DNA of 9,064 bases from an uncultured Porphyromonadaceae bacterium (GCA_947175455.1 CAMWMW010000038.1:1-9064), one strand, 5' to 3'. Counted from the stretch's first letter, positions 1-6,694 are shown. Translations and numbers: made by a program. The notes: generated by a model not told the origin, from the sequence alone.

Positions 1-778
1 CACGGGGAGTGGCAGTCAATTCGAGGATGAAACGCGGATTGAGATTTGCCAGCATCTCATCACGAAGATTTGTGCGGAAGTTATGGCTTTCATCCACAAT
101 CACCACCGGATTCTGCTGGGCAATGACCTGAATCAGTGCCGTGGGGTCTGTTCCTGCGATCAGCTTTTCGGGATGTGGAAAATGCTTTGACTGCTCAAAG
201 AAGTTTTCATTCTCCCGGTATGCCTTAGGCTTGTTCTGCTCGGATGACACATCTTTTTTAGCTTTGACGGTCTCCACAAACGACTGTGCACTCAGTACGA
301 GAATCACGAGTTCAGACTGTAATTGTTCGGGCTTCAGCCCCTTGCCCTGTAAAGCGGCTTCCTTGTCGACCACAGTAACCTTGTGATTGAAGAGCGAGTC
401 AATCGTCTGGCGGTAGGGATGCGCAGGATTCTGTAATTTTTCGAGAGTCTGCTTCAGAATCGTATCGCTCGGGACAAACCATGCAACAACTTTCGGGAAA
501 TCACCAATCTGTAATGATTGAAAAATTCGGCTGATAGCATTGCAAGCTATGAATGTCTTGCCTCCGGCAGTGGGTACTTTCAAAGTCACCCGCGGGACAT
601 TCTTCACCGTATTTGAATATGGACGCAAGTAGTTACTATCCATCCTGTGAATGGATACACCGCGACATTCTTCCCAATATCTGTTGAAAGCTTCGGAAAG
701 AGAATTACTTTCGTTAAGGACATGGATGTAGTCGTCCAAGTCCTTTAGCGTCTGATGTTGATAATTTTTCAGCTCCAT
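1..778 (-). CDS. res: Type III restriction enzyme, Res subunit (N-terminal part; 3' end outside window)
   Basis: This is the ATP-dependent helicase/translocase and endonuclease subunit that, in complex with Mod, cleaves unmethylated DNA. The frame is open from an ATG at 778 to the left edge, giving 259 codons. It begins MELKNYQHQTL, a Q-motif-like start. Superfamily 2 helicase motifs are readable: a Walker A with sequence PTAGGKT at residues 69-75, motif II DESH at 229-232, and motif III TATPR at 255-259. Family members are usually about 900-1000 aa, so only roughly a quarter is present, and the PD-(D/E)xK nuclease domain expected near the C-terminus cannot be assessed. The start codon lies 1 nt after the mod stop codon (TGA-T-ATG) with no clear Shine-Dalgarno, which suggests translational coupling. 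The gene order regulator-mod-res supports Type III rather than an isolated helicase. Whether the gene is intact beyond the window is unknown. Confidence 0.9.
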   Translation of the reverse strand, partial: MELKNYQHQTLKDLDDYIHVLNESNSLSEAFNRYWEECRGVSIHRMDSNYLRPYSNTVKNVPRVTLKVPTAGGKTFIACNAISRIFQSLQIGDFPKVVAWFVPSDTILKQTLEKLQNPAHPYRQTIDSLFNHKVTVVDKEAALQGKGLKPEQLQSELVILVLSAQSFVETVKAKKDVSSEQNKPKAYRENENFFEQSKHFPHPEKLIAGTDPTALIQVIAQQNPVVIVDESHNFRTNLRDEMLANLNPRFILELTATPR

Positions 779-779
779 A

Positions 780-2717
780 TCAGAATCGGTTTATATCGCG
801 GGGAATCTTTTTGAAAGTAATGTTCATCTTAGCCAACTGCTCACGGCTGATGGTGCAGACATCGGCATAAATCACATAGTGGTCAGCCTTTGTCGGCACT
901 ATATTCAGAGTCTCGGGGCTAAGAGTCGTGAGTTCCTCAGGCTTATAGTAGAAGAAATATCCTGTGCCGTCCTTGTAGTCGAGGAGATATGGGTAATCTT
1001 CACTCTGAGGCCGTGAAAGATGCTGACGTGTCTCAGAGTAATAGACATACTCTCTGATTCTGGCTTCACCGACATTTTCGTTGAGAGTATCTTCATCGGT
1101 GAAAAGCTTTTCTCCCAACTCGTAGAAGTCGAAACCTCCGCCAAGACCCGGCATAGTGCCGTCTACTTCGAGTTCTCCTACGACTACTATCGCATTTTCT
1201 TTTACTGTAGGTTTGGCAATCTTTGTGAAACGGTCAGCATTAGCCTCCTTGATAGCATTAGCTTCCGCTAAGAATTGCGGTACTTTCGTGAGGTTTGCGG
1301 CAGTCAAAGGCTTGCGATAAAGATCCTCCTTTACCTTTCCCTTATACGGATAACCGGACATCACGCGGCGCACTCTCTCGGCGGTTATATCTTCGGCATA
1401 GTCCATCATTTCCACGAGTACAAACTTGCGGTTTCCCTTGTCTTTGCTATTTTGCGAAAGCACCGCATGTGCAGTTGAGCCGCTGCCTGCAAAGGCATCC
1501 AATACTATTGAGTCTTCATAGGTAGCCACCTGCACTATACGTTCTATCAGTGTAGACGGTTTCGGTGTCTCAAACGGACTGCGCCCGCCGAAGATTGCTT
1601 TCAGTTCTTTTGTGGCGGCGTCTGTATGCCCTACCTCGGTATAGTCCCAAAAAGTTGTAATCAGTTTTCCTTCAACGGCTGTAAGGTATGTTTTACGACG
1701 AATACCTCCCTGACCATTCTTTGTAAAATAGAATCTCGGCCAAGGACCTGTTTCCAATACTCCCTGAGCTTTCTTTCGCGATTCTTCATACGAGTTTTTA
1801 AGCATTATGGCTTTTACTCCGGGTCGTACTGTTTCAACCGGAACACCGCAAATCTCGGCACGTTTTTCAGCATCATCTATTTCACGAAGTTCATATTCGC
1901 ACCAACCCTTTAAAATATTGAAAATTTCATCTTGATCAGTTGCCCAATGACGACCATTGGTAGGATATATCAATTTCCCCGTAAAAGGGCTTTGAACAGC
2001 ATAAACCATCCCTTGATGTGTATTCGCTTCTGGTGCGTATGGGTCACTGCTTGTCCAAGATGCAAAATCATTATCAGGGTTCTTATAACTTTCATTCATC
2101 TCCTCATCTCGTTCCAACCGTTTCGGAAGCCAGTCCTTAGACTTGCTGTAAACGAGGATATGGTCTGTCTCGGTAGGAATACCTTTGGAATCGTTTCGGG
2201 GTGAATAGGTCTTATGCCAGATTACGTCGCCCTTGAAACAGTTTACACCGAAAATATCATCGCAGATGGTACGCAGACGCGACACCTCATTGTCGTCGAT
2301 CGAGATGAAGATAGCACCTTTATCGGAAAGCAACTGACGCAGGAGCACAAGACGTGGATACATCATACAGAGCCATTTGTCATGGCGCGTGAAATCCTCG
2401 CCCTCAGCCCCGACTACCTCGCCGAGCCAACGGAGAATATGAGGGTCATTTACATTGTCATTGTAACGCCATTTCTCATTGCCGGTGTTATAGGGTGGAT
2501 CTATATAGATACAGTCAACCCGTCCTTCATATTCGGGAAGGAGCGATTTGAGTGCTGCAAGATTATCACCATGAATTATCTTGTTTCCCGATTGGCTTGG
2601 CGCAGCGCTGTCAGGACATTGGCTATTAAAGCCATAACGATGCTCCAGCACGCGAAAAGGCACTTCGGCATGATGGGTGATAATCTTTTCTTTTCCAATC
2701 CAATTGAGCGACGGCAT
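780..2717 (-). CDS. mod: Type III DNA (adenine-N6) methyltransferase, Mod subunit
   Basis: This is the modification subunit. It recognises the target sequence and methylates adenine from S-adenosylmethionine, and it also gives Res its specificity. The protein is 645 aa, typical of Type III Mod proteins. The catalytic motif DPPY is at residues 73-76 (context IDPPYNTG), preceded by a HGDNL segment at 49-53. The SAM-binding motif FAGSGS lies at 409-414, after a KPSTLIERI motif near 386-394. Catalytic motif before SAM motif is the beta-class order used by Type III enzymes. The variable stretch at about 160-370 between them is the probable target-recognition region, so the DNA site cannot be predicted by eye. 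The start ATG lies 2 nt after the regulator stop codon and the stop lies 1 nt before res, so the three genes form one operon. No long simple repeat of the kind that drives phase variation in some mod genes is present. Confidence 0.95.
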   Translation of the reverse strand: MPSLNWIGKEKIITHHAEVPFRVLEHRYGFNSQCPDSAAPSQSGNKIIHGDNLAALKSLLPEYEGRVDCIYIDPPYNTGNEKWRYNDNVNDPHILRWLGEVVGAEGEDFTRHDKWLCMMYPRLVLLRQLLSDKGAIFISIDDNEVSRLRTICDDIFGVNCFKGDVIWHKTYSPRNDSKGIPTETDHILVYSKSKDWLPKRLERDEEMNESYKNPDNDFASWTSSDPYAPEANTHQGMVYAVQSPFTGKLIYPTNGRHWATDQDEIFNILKGWCEYELREIDDAEKRAEICGVPVETVRPGVKAIMLKNSYEESRKKAQGVLETGPWPRFYFTKNGQGGIRRKTYLTAVEGKLITTFWDYTEVGHTDAATKELKAIFGGRSPFETPKPSTLIERIVQVATYEDSIVLDAFAGSGSTAHAVLSQNSKDKGNRKFVLVEMMDYAEDITAERVRRVMSGYPYKGKVKEDLYRKPLTAANLTKVPQFLAEANAIKEANADRFTKIAKPTVKENAIVVVGELEVDGTMPGLGGGFDFYELGEKLFTDEDTLNENVGEARIREYVYYSETRQHLSRPQSEDYPYLLDYKDGTGYFFYYKPEELTTLSPETLNIVPTKADHYVIYADVCTISREQLAKMNITFKKIPRDINRF

Positions 2718-2719
2718 AC

Positions 2720-2920
2720 TTATTTAGTGCTTTGAATTAAATCTTTAATATCAACATCCAATAATTCCGCTATGCGATTGAGAGTAGGTAAATCAGGCTG
2801 AATGGTATTGGTACACCACTTGGATATAGTTGTGGGGTTCTTATCCAATTCTGTTGCAAGCCATTTACTGGTTTTCTTTTTCTCGCAGAGAACTATTTTG
2901 AGTCGATTTAAGTCTTTCAT
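2720..2920 (-). CDS. Small XRE/Cro-type helix-turn-helix regulator of the restriction-modification operon
   Basis: This is a 66-aa DNA-binding protein that consists almost entirely of a Cro/C1-type helix-turn-helix domain. The helix pair covers roughly residues 17-38: KTSKWLATELD forms the second helix and NPTTISKW the recognition helix. It is followed by PTLNRIAELLDVDIKDLI, the usual last helices of this fold. I chose the ATG at 2920. A GTG directly in front, at 2923, would add only one residue. It sits 2 nt upstream of mod and heads the operon, so by analogy with controller (C) proteins of restriction-modification systems it probably times or autoregulates mod/res expression. That role is inferred from position and fold. 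A solo XRE protein of this size could equally be a simple repressor. Confidence 0.85.
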   Translation of the reverse strand: MKDLNRLKIVLCEKKKTSKWLATELDKNPTTISKWCTNTIQPDLPTLNRIAELLDVDIKDLIQSTK

Positions 2921-2924
2921 CACA

Positions 2925-2934
2925 TCAAATTTGA
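2925..2934. promoter_or_regulatory. Candidate operator: 10-bp palindrome before the regulator start
   Basis: TCAAATTTGA is a perfect palindrome between the predicted transcription start and the start codon of the helix-turn-helix gene. A second AAATTT core lies in the -7 element, 17 bp away centre to centre (TAAATTTA at 2943-2950, also self-complementary). Small XRE dimers often bind paired short palindromes over their own promoter, so this is a plausible autoregulatory site. AT-rich palindromes are common by chance, so confidence is low. Confidence 0.3.
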
Positions 2935-2942
2935 ATGATATG

Positions 2943-2974
2943 TAAATTTAATGAAAAATTCCAACATACACAAA
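2943..2974 (-). promoter_or_regulatory. Predicted promoter of the regulator-mod-res operon
   Basis: On the minus strand a TTTG (2974-2971) is followed after 20 nt by TAAATTTA (2950-2943). This matches the Bacteroidetes -33/-7 pattern (TTTG ... TAnnTTTG) in all but the final base. It would place the transcription start near 2936, giving a leader of about 15 nt before the ATG at 2920. The 20-nt spacing equals that seen in the predicted cdsA promoter. Confidence 0.5.
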
Positions 2975-2998
2975 GACACAAGTCGAATAAGTTTGTAG

Positions 2999-3024
2999 CA
3001 ACGTCACCTCCCGAGGTGACGTTG
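2999..3024. repeat. Perfect palindrome, 12-nt arms with 2-nt centre, in the divergent intergenic region
   Basis: The arms CAACGTCACCTC (2999-3010) and GAGGTGACGTTG (3013-3024) are exact inverted copies around a CC centre. In RNA they could form a stem closed by a CCCG tetraloop. No run of T follows on either strand, so it is not a standard intrinsic terminator. No gene in the window ends here either, since the operon to the left and cdsA to the right both point away. It lies about 25 bp upstream of the -33 element of the restriction-modification promoter and about 44 bp upstream of the -33 element of cdsA. It may be a protein-binding site or the terminator/boundary of a gene now missing. Confidence 0.75.
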
Positions 3025-3067
3025 TTCATTTATGATACCACAAAATGACAGTTCTCTGCAAATGCAT

Positions 3068-3099
3068 GTTGCAATTTTGCGTCAGAATAGCTAACTTTG
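3068..3099 (+). promoter_or_regulatory. Predicted cdsA promoter
   Basis: TAACTTTG at 3092-3099 is a perfect match to the Bacteroidetes -7 consensus TAnnTTTG. GTTG at 3068-3071, 20 nt upstream, is a one-mismatch -33 element. The transcription start would be near 3106, leaving a leader of about 19 nt before the cdsA ATG at 3125. Confidence 0.6.
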
Positions 3100-3124
3100 C
3101 CGCGTCATTGAATTTAGAGACAAA

Positions 3125-3943
3125 ATGGAACTTAAAAAATTAACAGTCCGCACATTGTCGGGCATCATATATTGCGGGATAATTGTTGGTTGCATACTTA
3201 TAGGACACGAAGCCGTGGCAATAATGGCTTCTGTTCTTGCAACTGTCGCGACAATCGAGTTCTCAAAAATAAACTCGGATCTGAATGCCAGAAGGATTCC
3301 TACCCTGCTGCTTGATATTGCGGGATGTATAGCATTGTGCTTCGGAGTCTACGTATATCCCGTAATTCTGTGGGTGGCAATAATGATTGCAAGATTTGTC
3401 GAAGAATTGTATATCAATGACGATAAACCTTTGCATAATCTCGCACATTCGATGATGACCCAGATCTATATCGGCATACCATTGGCTTGTGCCGTTGGAA
3501 TATCCTATCTGTTTTCGCATCCTGAGGCTCTGCTTGCTGTCTTCCTGTTTTTATGGATTAACGACACCGGCGCATTTCTGGTAGGGAGCACGATAGGCAG
3601 ACATCGGCTGTTTGAACGCATATCTCCTAAAAAGTCGTGGGAAGGTTTCTTTGGCGGTGCCGCGTTCACTGTAGCGGCAGCATTGTTATTCTGCCACACA
3701 TGCTCCGGCTTCTTCGGATTAGACAATAACATGCTTCTCTGGACAGGACTCGCTGTTGTGACTGTAATCTTCGGCACCTGGGGAGATCTCGTAGAGTCCC
3801 TGATCAAACGGACACTCAACATCAAGGATTCCGGAAACATCATTCCCGGACATGGAGGCATACTCGACAGAATCGATTCTCTGCTTCTCGCCGCGCCGGC
3901 GGTTCTGATATATCTTATACTCTGGGAGGTCGTGCGGGTTTAG
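3125..3943 (+). CDS. cdsA: Phosphatidate cytidylyltransferase (CDP-diglyceride synthase)
   Basis: This integral inner-membrane enzyme converts CTP and phosphatidic acid into CDP-diacylglycerol and pyrophosphate, the precursor of phosphatidylethanolamine and other phospholipids. The protein is 272 aa, the usual length for CdsA. The C-terminal family signature is complete at residues 225-251: S-x-x-K-R, then K-D-x-G, then P-G-H-G-G-x-x-D-R-x-D. It binds the metal and CTP. Two further conserved stretches are present, NDTGAF in the middle and SPKKSWEGFFGG just after it. Several hydrophobic membrane segments cover the rest, for example from about residue 12 to 25 and the closing APAVLIYLILWE. The start ATG follows a good Bacteroidetes promoter. 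It is transcribed alone here, divergent from the restriction-modification operon and convergent with the envelope operon. In many Bacteroidales genomes ftsH precedes cdsA, but it does not do so here. Confidence 0.97.
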   Translation: MELKKLTVRTLSGIIYCGIIVGCILIGHEAVAIMASVLATVATIEFSKINSDLNARRIPTLLLDIAGCIALCFGVYVYPVILWVAIMIARFVEELYINDDKPLHNLAHSMMTQIYIGIPLACAVGISYLFSHPEALLAVFLFLWINDTGAFLVGSTIGRHRLFERISPKKSWEGFFGGAAFTVAAALLFCHTCSGFFGLDNNMLLWTGLAVVTVIFGTWGDLVESLIKRTLNIKDSGNIIPGHGGILDRIDSLLLAAPAVLIYLILWEVVRV

Positions 3944-3979
3944 ACCGCTTTCCTCTGAAATAAGAAACTGGTTATTTCA
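3934..3979. terminator. Possible convergent terminator between cdsA and the PorT-like gene
   Basis: Two small inverted repeats lie in the 28-nt gap between the convergent genes and run into both gene ends. GCGG (3934-3937) pairs with CCGC (3945-3948), which is followed by TTTCCT on the plus strand and would serve cdsA. TGAAATAA (3956-3963) pairs perfectly with TTATTTCA (3972-3979) around an 8-nt loop, and the second arm contains the stop codon of the minus-strand gene. Both stems are weak, one short and the other AT-only, and neither has a long T tract. Confidence 0.35.
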
Positions 3980-4664
3980 CCCTCAGCCAGTAGCCTATGC
4001 TCGCCATGACCGACATGGAGTTGGAACCACGGAAATTTTCAGTCCTCCCGGAACACAACACATTGCCGAGTCCATAATAAAACCGTCCTTCTATATAAAT
4101 CGAATTCCTTTTATTTATGCTGAATTCACCGCCAAGACCGGCGGAAATGCCGAAATCAACTTTGTTTTCAGCTGCCATCCCGTATTGGTATGTCGTACGC
4201 AGCGAAGACGGAAAATCCGGAACCGAAGAAATGTTGCTGTAATCAAAATTCGCTTTTGTAGACTCTCCTATCATAAAACCGATTTCAGGACCGGCATTAA
4301 AAAAGAAACGTCCTCTTCGTCCGAAATATATATGAGCGAGAAACGGTATCTGCACATAGTTGAGAGTCCGGGAATACTCAAACGGATATTCCTCGAAATC
4401 CTCTTTCCATCCACGCTGCTCAAAATTTACCTCCGCTATCAGACCGAAATGGCTCTCTTCGATATATCTGAATGTAACACCTGCGTCCCCCCCCATTGCA
4501 AAACCTTGCTTCACACTCGGTGTAAAAGAGACTCTCGACAAATCCACTCCACCCTTTACACCGACAGACACATTTGATGAATAATGAGTCTGAGCGGAGG
4601 ATGACAATACGGATAATCCCGAAGCCATCAACAACGAAAATATTATACGTCCCGTTTTTTTCAT
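3972..4664 (-). CDS. PorT-like outer-membrane beta-barrel protein
   Basis: This is a predicted small outer-membrane barrel of 230 aa. An N-terminal signal peptide is clear: MKKTGRIIFSLLMASG, then a small-residue region with likely cleavage after SSSAQ near residue 25. The mature part alternates amphipathic strands and turns. It opens with SVGVKGGVDLSRVSF and includes NYVQIPFLAHIYFG and FFFNAGPEIGFMIG, a pattern typical of the Bacteroidetes outer-membrane barrel domain often labelled PorT family. Specific membership in the Type IX secretion system is not implied, since many paralogues share the fold and their function is unknown. The ATG overlaps the upstream LysM gene stop as ATGA, so translation is coupled and co-expression is likely. 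Two homopolymers sit early in the gene: A7 right after the start codon and G8 at codons 57-60. Both are possible slippage sites. Confidence 0.8.
   Translation of the reverse strand: MKKTGRIIFSLLMASGLSVLSSSAQTHYSSNVSVGVKGGVDLSRVSFTPSVKQGFAMGGDAGVTFRYIEESHFGLIAEVNFEQRGWKEDFEEYPFEYSRTLNYVQIPFLAHIYFGRRGRFFFNAGPEIGFMIGESTKANFDYSNISSVPDFPSSLRTTYQYGMAAENKVDFGISAGLGGEFSINKRNSIYIEGRFYYGLGNVLCSGRTENFRGSNSMSVMASIGYWLRVK
4487..4494. repeat. Homopolymer C8 (G8 on the coding strand) inside the PorT-like gene
   Basis: Eight consecutive C on the plus strand correspond to the end of ATG, GGG GGG and the first G of GAC in the coding frame (residues M57 to D60). A gain or loss of one base would shift the frame after about a quarter of the protein. 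Eight G is at the low end of what drives contingency switching in other bacteria, so a regulatory role is only a possibility. Confidence 0.6.
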
Positions 4665-6604
4665 TTCACTATAATCTTTTCTACCGTGTCATATGGGGTG
4701 AATCTCACAAGATATACAATCGGATTGAACAATCCCGTCCAGTTTCCGGGTCGTGACAATTCAAAATCACTTTGAACTCCCCCCTCTGAACGTCCGATTG
4801 CGTTGAGGTCATAATCTGCCTTTGCAAGACCCTCGATAAAATATAACGATGCATCATATCCTACGCATGCATACATAGGGAATGACTTGGCAGGAGTACG
4901 GTCAAACAACGACTTGTAATAATTTACAAACCTTCTGCTCTCATCAGATGATCTGTCATAAAAGAACCTTGAAGGAACAAGCACCTCCGCCGCATGGAAT
5001 TTCTCTTCCATGGAAGGTTCATCATATACAATCCAGCTTGGACGCCCCAACACCTTGATCTCGGCAAGAGGTCTGTTGCTTTTGGCAGTTATGACGGCGT
5101 CCATCAACGCGGCAACATCATCTTTCTTGGTGGGATATGCATATATGATATATTTCTTGTCTTCATCAAACGGATATTGCGACACTGCTTCGACCGACAT
5201 CTGTTTGACATTATCGGAAGGCAATGACGATCTGACAGCAGAAGCAAGAAGGTCATTGTCATCGGCATCACCTGCAAAAATCATTATATAATCGCTGTAG
5301 TCATCACATATTTTTGCAGCAATCTCCTCATTAAAATAATTGGAAGGTGTAAGCAGCTGGATCACATATGGGTTTCTTGTATATAACTCATTCTTGACAT
5401 CAAACGTGTTCACCAATGGGGTCTGGCTCACCTCGGCATATTCCGACAGATATGACGGAATTCCCTTTTCTGTGGTAAGGAAAACGATGTCAGGATTCAG
5501 ATCCGAAAGCTCGGTAAGCACATCAGTCGAGGTGCGGTTGCCATTGACAACTGTGATATTCAATTTGATACCCGAGTGTTTCAATCTGTCAACACCTGTA
5601 AGGAAACCTCTTGTAAACTCAAGATCCTTGCGTGCGGCAGGTTCAGACAACAGCAGGGCAACCTTGAATTCTCTTGCATCCTGAACAGCGGTGATGCCAT
5701 GAATACTGTCATATATCTCCGATATCCCTTCATCCGACAATTCCCTGGGGTCTTCTTCTATGAATGTCTTCTCTACAGTTGTAGTCTCTATTTCAGGAAC
5801 TGTGACAATAGACTTTTTCTTAGGCTTCTCGCCTGCTCCCTTATTAACTTCAAGAAGATTCTCTTTATCAACTCCTGTTTTCTCGGCAATCGTATCCCAT
5901 GTATCTTTCTTATCTACCTTATAGGTAGAAAAAGACAGAAGATTTTCCTCTTCAACTTTTCTGACACTGCTTTTTACACCGGTGCCTCTTTCGGGCAGCC
6001 GTATGATCTCACCCGCTTTAAAGTTATTTTCCGAAACACCGGGATTGCTTTTCATTATTGCCGCAACAGATGTAAAGTGCGCCTTTGCCACGCCATAAAG
6101 AGTGTCACCTTTCTTTATTGTATAAAAATCCGCATTGTTTTCTTCATCGGACACATTATTTTTTGAAAGCAGCAATGTCTCACCCTCTCTTATTCCCGTT
6201 TTGCTTCCGGGATTGAGTTCGAATATCGTATCTACCGGAATTCCATACATTCTCGATATGGCATAGACAGTCTCGCCTCTTTTGACGAGATGCGTCAGTT
6301 TATGACATTCTTCCTGCTTTTTTTTATTGACGGCTTTTTGAGCCATTGCAGAATCCTCGGCAGGGTAATATACCTTCATTCCCTTCTGAAGAGGAGAAAC
6401 CGCCCTGGGATTCAATTGCTGCAACTGATCGTAGTCCCAGCCGTATGCACGCGAAATCCCGAATAAAGAATCACCTTTTTTGATTTCATAGACATAATAA
6501 TTCTTACCGAGAATCTCCACAACAGGCAACGCGGGAGCGGCATTGGCGCTTACTGATGAAATCATTAAAGCGCATATCATCAAAAATTTCGATACAATCT
6601 TCAT
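4661..6604 (-). CDS. Secreted LysM-repeat protein with periplasmic-binding-protein-like C-terminal domain
   Basis: This is a predicted periplasmic or envelope-bound protein of 647 aa whose LysM repeats should bind peptidoglycan. A signal peptide (MKIVSKFLMICALMISSVSA, cleaved near NAA) is followed by LysM repeats at about residues 36-80, 103-147 and 159-203. Each shows the K-x-G-[DE]-[ST] core and a closing LNP or SNP. A degenerate fourth copy lies at 227-270, where KKDTWDTIAEKTG replaces the core. From about 313 (FKVALLLSEP) to 640 the sequence resembles a type 1 periplasmic-binding fold, with alternating short hydrophobic strands such as PDIVFLTT and DYIMIFAGDADDND. I start at ATG 6604, because the frame extends upstream only through a hairpin and would put 15 non-signal residues ahead of the signal peptide. 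It lies downstream of the DUF5686 gene and overlaps the PorT-like gene by 4 nt. The ligand is unknown. An A8 run falls at residues 93-95. Confidence 0.85.
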   Translation of the reverse strand: MKIVSKFLMICALMISSVSANAAPALPVVEILGKNYYVYEIKKGDSLFGISRAYGWDYDQLQQLNPRAVSPLQKGMKVYYPAEDSAMAQKAVNKKKQEECHKLTHLVKRGETVYAISRMYGIPVDTIFELNPGSKTGIREGETLLLSKNNVSDEENNADFYTIKKGDTLYGVAKAHFTSVAAIMKSNPGVSENNFKAGEIIRLPERGTGVKSSVRKVEEENLLSFSTYKVDKKDTWDTIAEKTGVDKENLLEVNKGAGEKPKKKSIVTVPEIETTTVEKTFIEEDPRELSDEGISEIYDSIHGITAVQDAREFKVALLLSEPAARKDLEFTRGFLTGVDRLKHSGIKLNITVVNGNRTSTDVLTELSDLNPDIVFLTTEKGIPSYLSEYAEVSQTPLVNTFDVKNELYTRNPYVIQLLTPSNYFNEEIAAKICDDYSDYIMIFAGDADDNDLLASAVRSSLPSDNVKQMSVEAVSQYPFDEDKKYIIYAYPTKKDDVAALMDAVITAKSNRPLAEIKVLGRPSWIVYDEPSMEEKFHAAEVLVPSRFFYDRSSDESRRFVNYYKSLFDRTPAKSFPMYACVGYDASLYFIEGLAKADYDLNAIGRSEGGVQSDFELSRPGNWTGLFNPIVYLVRFTPYDTVEKIIVK

Positions 6605-6614
6605 AATACAGTAA

Positions 6615-6650
6615 TTTGCATGACGGGCGCACAACCGCCCATCATGCAAA
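6615..6650 (-). repeat. Strong imperfect hairpin (15-nt arms, 6-nt loop) in the LysM gene leader
   Basis: The arms 6615-6629 and 6636-6650 are inverted copies except at one position, with loop 6630-6635. Read as minus-strand RNA, the odd position is a U-G wobble, so all 15 pairs form. Read on the plus strand it would be a C-A mismatch. The asymmetry fits a structure that works in the minus-strand transcript. The stem ends 10 nt before the ATG at 6604, close enough to affect ribosome access. No T tract follows, so a simple intrinsic terminator is unlikely. Confidence 0.75.
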
Positions 6651-6654
6651 GTTA
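6647..6654 (-). promoter_or_regulatory. Predicted -7 promoter element of the LysM gene
   Basis: TAACTTTG on the minus strand is a perfect Bacteroidetes -7 match and is identical to the element in front of cdsA, including the following C. A -33 TTTG at the usual spacing is not evident; the nearest TTTG is 14 nt upstream (6672-6669). The predicted start near 6641 would lie inside the first hairpin arm, so the transcript would begin with a shortened stem of about 7 bp at its very 5' end. Confidence 0.45.
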
Positions 6655-6694
6655 ATGAAAATTTCTGACAAAGAAGCTCTCTGCAACGCGTTTC

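Noticed and set aside
780..2717. Phase-variable mod through tandem repeats
   Set aside because: No tandem di- to pentanucleotide repeat or long homopolymer is visible in the gene.
2214..2735. A 173-codon open frame on the plus strand opposite mod
   Set aside because: It lies wholly antisense to a well-supported methyltransferase, has no recognisable motif and has no promoter.
1..2920. A novel multi-gene defence system
   Set aside because: The three genes are fully explained by a Type III restriction-modification operon with a regulator. Additional genes beyond the left edge cannot be seen.
3057..3073. TGCAA...TTGCA inverted repeat next to the cdsA -33 element
   Set aside because: The arms are only 5 nt with a 7-nt spacer, which is expected by chance in AT-rich intergenic DNA.
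5576..6166. A 196-codon open frame on the plus strand opposite the LysM gene
   Set aside because: Its composition (many Phe, Cys, Arg and Ile) is that of a complement of the LysM-coding sequence, with no domain or start signal.
6605..6649. A longer N-terminus for the LysM protein starting at TTG 6649
   Set aside because: It would translate the hairpin and place 15 polar residues before an otherwise canonical signal peptide.
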